64,000 bases of DNA from Trichobilharzia regenti (lineage: Eukaryota > Platyhelminthes > Trematoda > Strigeidida > Schistosomatidae). Below are positions 9,131 through 17,141 of the stretch, in pieces (position 1 is the first letter of the stretch; each line of letters starts with the position of its first letter). The stretch lies in NCBI GenBank assembly GCA_944472135.2, contig OX235270.1, positions 145,715,632 through 145,779,631 on the forward strand. The letters run 5' to 3'. The notes beneath the pieces were generated by a model. It did no database searches and was not told the origin of the DNA. It saw only the letters and a list, made by a program, of their open reading frames with translations. Both the position numbers and the translations under genes were made by a program.

Positions 9131-9368
9131 GTGCATCGGTGGGATAGCGGTTAGGTCGCTCGCCGACCATGCATATGGTCCGGGGTTCGATCCCCGACCA
9201 CCAACGCACTCCTTTACCTCGCTAAGCCAGAAATAATGCTGGTAAAGAGGAAAGGTTGGGCATGAGGTCGGCAACCCCATCGTGTAAAATAAACACTGCT
9301 ACAGAAACTTCAAGCCACTAGCTTGAAGGCCTATGTTCTCCTGGGAAACGCGAAGGATATGATTTTTT
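9131..9368 (+). mobile_element. SINE-A, full-length copy (tRNA head, RTE-like body and tail)
   Basis: The head reads GGTGGGATAGCGGTTAGG (A box) and GGGGTTCGATCCCCG (B box). The body, TAAGCCAG..GAGGAAAGGTTGGG..GGCAACCCC..CTGCTACAGAAACTTCAA, matches the 5' leader of the RTE element on the minus strand at 44420-44530. The end, CTATGTTCTCCTGGGAAACG followed by a T-rich tail, matches RTE 3' ends such as 34820-34862. Further copies lie at 5956, 24105 (minus), 29008 and 37757. Confidence 0.8.
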
Positions 9369-9449
9369 TTAATGATTTTGGGTTATCTTCAATATGTCAA
9401 ATGACTAACCAATCGGTGACCGACATTTTGACATCGAAGAGGGAAACAT

Positions 9450-10460
9450 CAATGGTTCTATCCCATGTCTGCCTGTTTTCAACATAGGACTTCGCACCGA
9501 TACGCAGCAGTTCAAATCGCCACACTACCTTCTTGTAGCACACAAAGCAAGAGAAGAAATGCATAATAGAAATGCAAAACAGAGAATGTAGACAGGGATA
9601 TGATAGAGAGAGGACAAATAGTTTCATTGGAAATTATAAGTCACATGGAGTGGATGCATCTGCGCCAGCCATTGAGAACGATTTTGAGGCCTACAACCGA
9701 TTGTCCCCAGCATTATTTTTTACCGTTCCGATGACCATAACCAGCCAGGAAGTCTACAACTTCCTACATGGATTAAACTAACTGTTATGGATTTCATTGA
9801 CTGATAAAGGGTTTTGGTTTGATCACCACTGGCTAGCTCTTTTTCAACCTGATCCATCTTATGTCAGCTAATGTTGCCCCTAGTCGACGAAGGCGATGAC
9901 TAGACATACGTAACACATTTCTCTCTCAATCCGTGAACTTCACAACCTCGTCATTGATTCCCCCTCCCCTCCATACGTAGCACTTGACCAAAGCCTAACC
10001 TCCATATTTCTCACCTTATTATACCACCTCATTCTAATATGGGAGAAAGAACACAGACACCTATGATCAAAGACAGTTGGCTTTTAAAGATTTCAAAGGG
10101 TTAATACATTTATACCACTGAGAAGGATTTCGAACTATATCATCAACAGTCTGAAGACACTGGTTCTCATAACCCGAATGACCCCAGAACAAGCTAGTCT
10201 GCAACTCCCCACGTGACCACCTGTTAAAGACCTGATGGATTGATTGACACAAAGTTATCGTCTGATCAAACCTAACCCCTTCCCAATGCAGTCCTATGTC
10301 AGCTACACCATGTAACACGTACAGAAAAAAAGGGAAACATGCAAAAACAATGACGACTTAATTTACCTGAGAAACTACAATAAAAGGATTCTTCTCCATC
10401 CTTTAGAACGATTTCAAGATATATAGCCAATAGTCTCAAGCACTTGTGAGTAAAATTTAT
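9450..10460 (-). mobile_element. Composite of RTE 3' ends (rearranged)
   Basis: 9450-9660 matches the 3'UTR of the element at 530-727. 9660-10080 matches 727-1145, the C-terminal coding part, with stops. Then 10090-10318 encodes another C-terminal end (VDDIVRNPSQWYKCINPL, compare IGDMAQNRSQWRRCI in the first element). 10390-10450 encodes a third (LETIGYIS.NRSK). Several RTE tails are therefore stacked in one orientation, through nested insertion or rearrangement. Everything from about 9925 is duplicated at 19295. Confidence 0.65.
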
Positions 10461-10633
10461 TTTGATAAAGTCTCACAGTAGAAAAGATTTGTAACTCAGG
10501 TGGATGATTTGCAATTGCAAAAGTTTCACAGTGTTTGTTATACAGTAAAATGTTCACTGATCACTACGTTTCGAGAACAATTTATTACTGCTCATAACCA
10601 TATCACATGAAGGCGCCAACCACACAATTTTCT
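10460..10633. repeat. PLE-type terminal sequence with hairpin and GAAAC...GTC module
   Basis: The block contains TTTGATAAAGTCTCACAGT, GTAACTCAGGTGGATGATTTG and a stem read on the minus strand as GAGCAGTAAT...GTTCTC followed by GAAAC. It also occurs at 17050-17200, 19820-20010 and 20950-21080, each time next to PLE-derived sequence, so it is taken as a terminal part of that PLE family. Confidence 0.5.
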
Positions 10634-11520
10634 AACTTTGTTTATGTAATTCCACTATTATTCATCGCTTGACTTGATTAGTGGTAGTGGTAGTATTTTC
10701 CATATTTCTGATATGAGCGATGAGTCATTCCTTTCTCTCTCTCTCTCCACTTACCTAGATTACTTCTCATAATTTCAACCATCTCACACCACCCTATTGT
10801 GTGGTTGTGTGTTAATTCATGGATGCAGTGCAATGTAATGCTGAGCTGTTTTCTAAATTACTTATCTTTTCGGGGTCAACCATTCTCACCTTAGCGGAAT
10901 TCTCACTTTTGGACAATCTGACTACCACTGACCCACTATTAGTTTGACTGACCTGTGTACTTGACCTTACTCACAGTCATTGTAGGGTAATTTGTGAATT
11001 ATATTATTTCGTCACATTGGGTCAACCGACAGGGTCATTCAACCTACAGAGCTTGTTATAAGAATAAAAACTTGTGCGCTATGGTTGAGTAAAATTCCAT
11101 TATGGGTGAAATTTTTTTGATAAAGTCTCATAGTGTCACTTAGACAAAATAATATAATTCACAAATTACCCTACAATGACTGTGAGTAAGGTAACTACAT
11201 AGGTCAGTCAAACTAATGTGGGTCAGTGGTAGTCAGATTGTCGGAACATAAGAATTTCGCTAAGGTGAGAATGGTTGACCCCGAAAAGATAGCAATTTAG
11301 AAAACAGCTCAGCATTACATTGCACTGCATCCATGAATTAACACACAACCACACAATAGGGTGGTGTGAGATGGTTGAAATTATGAGAAGTAATCTAGGT
11401 AAGTGGAGAGAGAGAGAGGAAAGGAATGACTCATCGCTCATATCAGAAATATGGAAAATACTACCACTACCACTAATCAAGTCAAGCGATGAATAATAGT
11501 GGAATTACATAAACAAAGTT
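10634..11520. repeat. Palindrome: inverted repeat of a PLE 3' end (arms about 380 bp)
   Basis: The left arm 10634-11013 is the reverse complement of the right arm 11143-11520 with only scattered differences; both include CATGGATGCAGTGCAATG or its complement and the GGTGTGAGATGG block. The spacer is about 130 bp. The minus strand inside the left arm encodes a short stretch resembling the PLE segment before GIY-YIG (LCR..DPVG). The arms are therefore best read as two opposed copies of a PLE 3' region, the usual PLE inverted arrangement. Confidence 0.7.
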
Positions 11521-11803
11521 GACTACGTACGATTGACTGGATGGATATACACCAATCCAATCCAGTCAGAGTATCGACCAACTCATCAATCTGTCAATCA
11601 TTCAATCAAACTAGATCGTCTTCAATGTCTCACTATTCTTCTCTTCTTAAAGCATGAAAGATGATCTGAGTTCATCGATCAACGTTTTCCACTGTGACTC
11701 ACTGAAACTGATATATATATATATGCTCGTTTTTTTCTCAATCTTAAATGTATATGTATGCATGGATGATGCGTCATCATCGTTATTGTATGTGTTACAA
11801 TCT
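11521..11803. other. Unassigned AT-rich spacer
   Basis: No repeat shared with the rest of the window was recognised. A short (TA)n run lies at about 11711-11722. Confidence 0.35.
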
Positions 11804-11923
11804 CTACTGGTATTCCTGTTCAACAATCTTGTTTGGTTTTCGCTTTTGTTTTCTTTTGCCAACCACGAATGCCTTTTGTTTTCTTCCTTCAATTGATTTC
11901 ACTTGGAACAAAAATTCTGTTAG
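11804..11923 (-). CDS. Possible host-gene terminal exon with basic C-terminus
   Basis: A 120-bp minus-strand frame begins right after a good acceptor, TTTTATTCACAG (AG at 11924-11925), and ends in TAG. It encodes 39 residues that include the basic run GKRKQKRKPNK and end IVEQEYQ. The composition is protein-like and no repeat match is seen. No polyadenylation signal was found close downstream and no upstream exon could be linked. It may be a chance frame. Confidence 0.3.
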   Translation of the reverse strand, partial: LTEFLFQVKSIEGRKQKAFVVGKRKQKRKPNKIVEQEYQ

Positions 11924-12654
11924 CTGTGAATAAAATGTGATGCCAAGAATAGAATACCTTATTTTTAGTAATTCTAATTTATACATGTCTGTGAAAATTT
12001 CAATGTGATTCAACTTTCAATGGTGCATATCATTCTATGGATAATCTTTACTATTATTATTATTATTATTACTATTCAAAATTCAGCGAATTTCAGTGAC
12101 AAATTTCAGGCTGAGAGAAATCTATGCGAGTGTTTGTTAACTCTTATGTGTTGTTCTGTTATCACAGACCAACAGGAGAAGGGGGCATACACACGCACGC
12201 ACACACACATCTACAATCCTGGCTGTTACACAATTCACGAGAATAATACTTTTGATAAGCTGTGTAGGATAGATAACACGTATACGAATGAATATACGTC
12301 ATTTGAAATTGAATTCTTCAAATGAAAGTGTAATTAAATTATTCGTCTGGTAAACAGACCTACTACTGTTTTTGAATGCTGTTGTATTTTGTTATTGTTT
12401 TTTTTTGAAATCTAAACACTCCATCCTGGTGTTTTTCCACTGTGTCGGTCTATATATAATGAGCGGACTTCACATCCACCCCCACCTATTTGCCATCTCA
12501 TATATGCACTGTTTATATATTATGTAACATGGTGTGAATTACTATTTTTTACCTTTTTTTTCTAAATACTATCATATGGTTTCTATGTGAAAAAGAAATA
12601 AAATAAAAAGATGTTTGTTTTGCTGAAATCGCCTTGTGTTTGTATTTTGCATTT
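11924..12654. other. Unassigned AT-rich spacer
   Basis: It contains ATT trinucleotide runs near 12050-12070 and a short CA-rich stretch near 12190-12206. No element or convincing exon was identified. Confidence 0.35.
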
Positions 12655-12751
12655 GTACCGTGTACGCATCGGCATCACAGAATGGCAATCAAACCTGCCT
12701 CGATCTCGAGTTCATCGGCTTTGACTAGCCCTTCGAAAGATAGTATTGACT
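12655..12751 (+). mobile_element. Old RTE copy, upstream part, interrupted by a PLE
   Basis: GAATGGCA.TC..CTCGA and TTC.TCG.CTTTGA align with the RT block at 33725-33790 (ending in the DFEKAFDSVDRE motif) of the intact RTE. It stops exactly at the PLE and resumes at 14948 with the next RTE bases, so the two parts were once contiguous. Confidence 0.7.
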
Positions 12752-12787
12752 AGATATTATAGAGGAGATTTGTAGCTCAGGTGGATG

Positions 12788-13151
12788 ATTTTGATGTGGT
12801 TTTGTTCTCTGAGCTGGATGGTTAGTTTGCGAAGCTTTCATCACCTTACTGGGTGACATCTTCAGCGCATACTTCAATTTGAAGTGAGCTTTTAGATTTC
12901 TCAACGAGTTTATTAATCATCTCTCCTGGTGACCTTGGACGTGATTGGTTGTTTGTGTGTGTTTTCACACCTTCTAGGTTACTTGTATTGGAACCGGTTG
13001 TTTCTTTGACTTGAATTTTGACCCTTTGTCTGTGAAGTTTCTTTCTTATTGGTTGATAAATTTTGTCTATGTCGATGTGTCTATTGATTGATGATCCACT
13101 GGAATGCCAAGCTTCTAAAAATTCTCTAGCATTCTTGTTATTTCCTTTGTC
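12788..13151 (-). repeat. Inverted copy of the PLE 3' end (left arm)
   Basis: This is the reverse complement of 14574-14937. The minus strand encodes the same C-terminal residues as the main frame, beginning NNKNAREFLEAW and ending EVCAEDVTQ. It joins the truncated sense copy at 13151/13152, where the homology stops abruptly. Confidence 0.9.
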
Positions 13152-14879
13152 AAAGATGAAGATGTATATCAACAACTCCCAACAAATCCCATACAAACAT
13201 TGGATAACCGCATCCAAAGGACCTTAAACAAGCTCACCAAAACTGGACAGATCACAAAACAAGACCAATGGCGAATGAAATCCAATGGACCAGTCCTACC
13301 CCGATTCTACGGCAGACCCAAAATACACAAGGCAAATATCCCATTGCGACCAATTGTATCACTCCCAGGAACTCCAACATATAATTTATCCAAGGAATTA
13401 TACAGAAAACTAAAACACCTAACGGAATCTTGCGATCACTCCATCAACTCTGCTATCCAATTCCTAGAGAAAATCAGAGGCATCCAAATAGATGAACAAG
13501 AAATAATGGTATCCTTTGAAGTGACAGCATTATATACCTCCATCGGACAAAAACTAGCAAAAGAAACCATGGAGCAATTACTTAGCAACGACGAACAACT
13601 GCCACAACAATCAAAAATGCAACACACAAGCTGGATGGAATGCATAAATCTATGCCTAACAACATACTTCCAATTCAACGGCCAAATATATGAACAAGTC
13701 AAAGGAACACCCATGGGATCGCCAATATCAGGTTTGATTGCAGAAGCAGTGATGCAAAGACTCGAAAATATAATTCTACCAAAGATCAAACCCAAGATTT
13801 GGATACGCTACGTCGACGACACATTTGTAATCATCAAAAGAAACGAATTAGATAAAACTCACAACTTAATAAACAACGTCTTCAACGACATCAAATTCAC
13901 AAGAGAAGAGGAATCCGAGAACGAAATACCATTTTTGGACGTCTTAGTCAGGCGAACAACTACAGGAGAATTAGAAACTCAAGTTTATAGGAAATCAACT
14001 CACACAGACCAAATACTGAATTACAACAGCAACAACCCAATAACACACAAAAAGAATTGCATACAAACACTATTCAAGAGGGCAAGGACTCACTGCAGCA
14101 CTCCCACCTTAAGAAAAATTGAAGAAAAGTATCTCATGGACGTCTTCCAAAAGAATGGATATCCACGGAATTTCATCGAGAGACATATACCCCCAAGCCA
14201 ACCTACCAAAGCAAAAGCCACCAAGGAGAACACAAAGAAAATTGCCTTACCATATATAAAAGATATCTCAGAAATCACTACAAGACTCTTCAAACCTTTA
14301 GGAGTTGACGTCGTACACAAACCAACAAAGTCGCTTCACTCAATTCTATGTCAACCAAAAGACTCAACAGCGAAAGAAGATAAAACCAACATCATCTACA
14401 AAATAAACTGTAACAACTGCGAAAAACACTACATCGGTCAAAGTGGACGTCCCCTTCGTCTTCGTATCCACGAACATAAGCTAGCCGTCAAAAGACATGA
14501 TATCCACTCCCTCATTTCACTACACAAAGACAACTACGGACATCAATTCGACTGGGAAAACGTTCAAATATTAGACAAAAGAAATAACAAGAATGCTAGA
14601 GAATTTTTAGAAGCTTGGCATTCCAGTGGATCATCAATCAATAGACACATCGACATAGACAAAATTTATCAACCAATAAGAAAGAAACTTCACAGACAAA
14701 GGGTCAAAATTCAAGTCAAAGAAACAACCGGTTCCAATACAAGTAACCTAGAAGGTGTGAAAACACACACAAACAACCAATCACGTCCAAGGTCACCAGG
14801 AGAGATGATTAATAAACTCGTTGAGAAATCTAAAAGCTCACTTCAAATTGAAGTATGCGCTGAAGATGTCACCCAGTAA
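13152..14879 (+). CDS. PLE reverse transcriptase plus GIY-YIG endonuclease, 5'-truncated, open frame
   Basis: An open frame runs from the inversion junction (13152) to TAA at 14877-14879, about 575 codons; a TTG at 13200 is the first alternative start and no ATG begins it. The N-terminal quarter of a usual PLE protein is missing. RT blocks in order: RPKIHKANIPLRPIVS, the motif A block MVSFEVTALYTSI, GTPMGSPISGL, and IRYVDDTFVI (Asp pair). Then IPFLDVLVRR and VYRKSTH. The GIY-YIG domain follows: NIIYKINCNNC, HYIGQSGRPLRLRIHEH. Motif A has Glu where the catalytic Asp is expected (codon GAA), which should impair polymerisation despite the open frame. Codons are strongly A/C-rich compared with other elements here. 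Confidence 0.9.
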   Translation, partial: KDEDVYQQLPTNPIQTLDNRIQRTLNKLTKTGQITKQDQWRMKSNGPVLPRFYGRPKIHKANIPLRPIVSLPGTPTYNLSKELYRKLKHLTESCDHSINSAIQFLEKIRGIQIDEQEIMVSFEVTALYTSIGQKLAKETMEQLLSNDEQLPQQSKMQHTSWMECINLCLTTYFQFNGQIYEQVKGTPMGSPISGLIAEAVMQRLENIILPKIKPKIWIRYVDDTFVIIKRNELDKTHNLINNVFNDIKFTREEESENEIPFLDVLVRRTTTGELETQVYRKSTHTDQILNYNSNNPITHKKNCIQTLFKRARTHCSTPTLRKIEEKYLMDVFQKNGYPRNFIERHIPPSQPTKAKATKENTKKIALPYIKDISEITTRLFKPLGVDVVHKPTKSLHSILCQPKDSTAKEDKTNIIYKINCNNCEKHYIGQSGRPLRLRIHEHKLAVKRHDIHSLISLHKDNYGHQFDWENVQILDKRNNKNAREFLEAWHSSGSSINRHIDIDKIYQPIRKKLHRQRVKIQVKETTGSNTSNLEGVKTHTNNQSRPRSPGEMINKLVEKSKSSLQIEVCAEDVTQ

Positions 14880-14900
14880 GGTGATGAAAGCTTCGCAAAC
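14850..14900 (+). ncRNA. Hammerhead-like motif at the PLE 3' end
   Basis: CTGAAGA (14860-14866) is followed by a six-base-pair stem (GTCACC/GGTGAT, positions 68-73 with 80-85) and GAAA at 14886-14889, then GCTTCGCA. TGCG before the core can pair with CGCA after CTT. This is the order of a hammerhead with minimal stem III, as reported for PLEs. One extra T between CTGAAGA and the stem is non-canonical, so activity is uncertain. The inverted arm carries the same motif on the minus strand. Confidence 0.35.
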
Positions 14901-14947
14901 TAACCATCCAGCTCAGAGAACAAAACCACATCAAAATAGTATTGACT

Positions 14948-16125
14948 GAGACGTAATTTGGAGACTACTCCTAAAGCACTATGGCCTACCTCAAGTCTTT
15001 ATCATCCTCATTCAACCATAGCTATATAATAGTGACACGTGTCAGGTGATCCACAATGGAAAATTCGGTGAGGTGTTCGAAGTGCATACAGGAGTAAGAC
15101 AGGACTGCCTGCCTATTATCACCAACGGTGATATTCTTAGTTATTGTGGACTGGATTATGCGTCAGACTGTGAGTGGGGAGAGAGGAGTCAGGAATACAC
15201 CGGACCACTGATTCGAAGACTCTAGAAGTTCTGAATTTCGCGAGGAGACGATTTATGTTTAATGTCACACAAACCGGAGGACTTGCAGGCGAAAATCAAC
15301 AAACTGGATGAAGAGGTTGACGGTGAAGACATGAATTTAGATGAACATAGAGAAGACGGAGTTGATGAAGATGACCAACGGACCGCAACGGCAACGGCAA
15401 CAACAACAGGAACCAGCATCAATCAGCATCAACGGGAGAGATTTAACAGAGGTTACCTCCTTCACTTATCCGGCTAGGAAGCATTGTTTCAACCACAGGA
15501 ATTTGGTACGATGGAGGATGTCAAAGCCTTCCAGACAGCTAAAGAGAATCGGAAAGGCAAGGTAATCCTTCATCGACCTGAAACCAGTTTGGAAATCCTC
15601 TGCACTCACTTAGCATAAGGAACAAGATTCAGATTTTCAACACCGAAGTCAAGTCAGTCAGTTCTTGTATACCAGTAAGACACTTGGCTAGCCTGTCATT
15701 AAAAGGATTTCTGACACCCAGCTACAGACTTTTATCAATAGCTGCCCACTGGGTGGCTCCATAGTGAAGATTAAATGGCCAGCCGACCAGCGAGAAAGAA
15801 TTAGTAACAAGAAACTCTGGTTGTCTGACAGCAAACCAACCAGGGAAGAGCCGATTGAAAATGGAGATGGATTGGGCATAGATATTGAGGAGGCCATCAA
15901 ATGACATTACGCGCAATGCACGCCATCGCTCGAAAGGAATCAGAATGGAAAACAAAGAGTGGGTCCTCCTAGGGTGTTACGGAAGAGGTCATGTGAGGAA
16001 GAGATGAGAGAGTTCAGACAGTCGTGTACCCAGCTGAAGAGGATGGCGTAAATTCTAAGAAAGTGATGATGTGTTGTGGAAGCCTTATGTTTCACTCCGA
16101 ACCCAAGGGAACAATAATACTAATA
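14948..16125 (+). mobile_element. Old RTE copy, downstream part
   Basis: This continues the RTE from 12655-12751 with the block after SVDRE. It runs through a CQVIHNGK-like segment, GVRQ, a damaged active-site region and the C-terminal part, and ends in a 3' tail (GGAAGCC.TATGTTTCACT..GAACCCAAGGGAACAATAAT) like that of the intact RTE. Many stops and shifts are present. It is of the same subfamily as 5222-5955. Confidence 0.75.
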
Positions 16126-16509
16126 TTAACCCTGTGTTTGAGACCTTCTTTCCGTTATCCTCGCCCCCCCTCCCTCTTTAACACATATGTAAGAGATGAG
16201 ACAGTCAAAAGTGGAAAAACAAAGGAAGATATCAGAGTGTACAGGGAACGCTTACAATAGAAAATAGAAGTTTAGTCAAGTATGCTGCTTTACCAACGAT
16301 CAGGCAATAGTAATACACAATAACCCCGATAACAAAGTTTCAGTTATCCACAAATTTTTGTTAACCTTGATTTTTAAAAAGACAATAGTAATGCCTTAAA
16401 TCACTGACTGATCTGTTGTAAGCTTACACAAATATACTACTTGGAAGTAATATTTACCTAAGATGACGAGAAAGAGAGAAAGATAGACAGAGTATCAACT
16501 CTCTACTAG
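16126..16509. other. Unassigned spacer ending in LTR target site
   Basis: Nothing recognisable apart from CTAG at 16506-16509, the left target duplication of the next LTR. Confidence 0.4.
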
Positions 16510-16851
16510 TGTAATAACAGAAGATAAGGGCAAGGCAACAGATCGTCTATTTAGGAAATCAACACATATTTATGGATTTTCATCTACACCATCATAGATA
16601 ATTGTCAGGAGAAAAACACAGTCTTCTGATTGGTGGTTGTTTCTCACACAAAGTTAACCTTGCATCTCTTTGTGGCTGTTTCTTGAATGTCAGATCATCT
16701 ATATGTTAACTGTATCCGCCTACTCAGAGTCTGCTGTGGTTGGTTGTTGAATCAGTCTTTGTTCATATTTTTCTCACGACAAATATTGAGAACGTAAACA
16801 TTGACGTAAATTCCTGTCTATCAATTTGACTAGTAGCCAGCTCTCACCACA
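16510..16851 (-). mobile_element. Solo LTR, target duplication CTAG
   Basis: A 342-bp TGTAATAACAG...CTCACCACA unit flanked by CTAG at 16506-16509 and 16852-16855. On the minus strand it shares the CCAAT cluster and the end CTTGTCTTCTGTTATTACA with the LTR at 4398. It is nearly identical to the copy at 27195-27540 and more diverged from those at 4398 and 44848. Confidence 0.8.
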
Positions 16852-17140
16852 CTAGTACTTCTTAAAAGTTCTTCGATATTATATATTCTTTGGCTTTTTT
16901 CGCCTAATAATCACCTATTCATTCATATTGAAGGTTTTTCACGTCTTAGTTATAAAGCGTTGAGGTTGTATGTTATACTGTTTCACCTTATAAACAGTTT
17001 ATAAATGCCCTGAATAGTCAAAAGCATTAATTGCCTTGTGATTCAGTATACTTCCATTATGGGTAAAATTTATTTTGATTAAGTCTCACAGTGGTGCTAT
17101 GCGGTAATCTTTACTGATGACCACGTTTCGAGCAAAATTT
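16852..17140. other. AT-rich spacer leading into PLE terminal repeat
   Basis: No element was identified in the first 190 bp. From about 17050 the TTTGATTAAGTCTCACAGT block and the hairpin/GAAAC module (minus strand) shared with 10460-10633 begin. Confidence 0.4.
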
Positions 17141-17141
17141 A

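Larger units (their letters stand above)
12752..14935 (+). mobile_element. Penelope-like element with inverted 5' copy of its 3' end, 12-bp target duplication
   Basis: The insert is flanked by ATAGTATTGACT at 12740-12751 and 14936-14947. From 13152 to the right end it is in sense orientation. From 12788 to about 13151 it is an inverted copy of its own last 360 bp (14574-14937), essentially identical, including 100 codons of the C-terminus. The sense part is 5'-truncated at about 13152, where the inverted piece joins. Such a partial inverted duplication is a recognised PLE insertion form. The identity of the arms and the clean duplication mark it as young, inserted in an older RTE copy. Confidence 0.9.

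Noticed and set aside
9131..9205. tRNA gene in SINE-A heads
   Set aside because: The same head recurs with the same downstream body in several copies, and the clover-leaf is incomplete.
11647..11892. 81-codon minus-strand protein ending ELRSSFML
   Set aside because: It overlaps the better-bracketed frame 11804-11923 and has a stop just upstream without a usable acceptor; probably chance.
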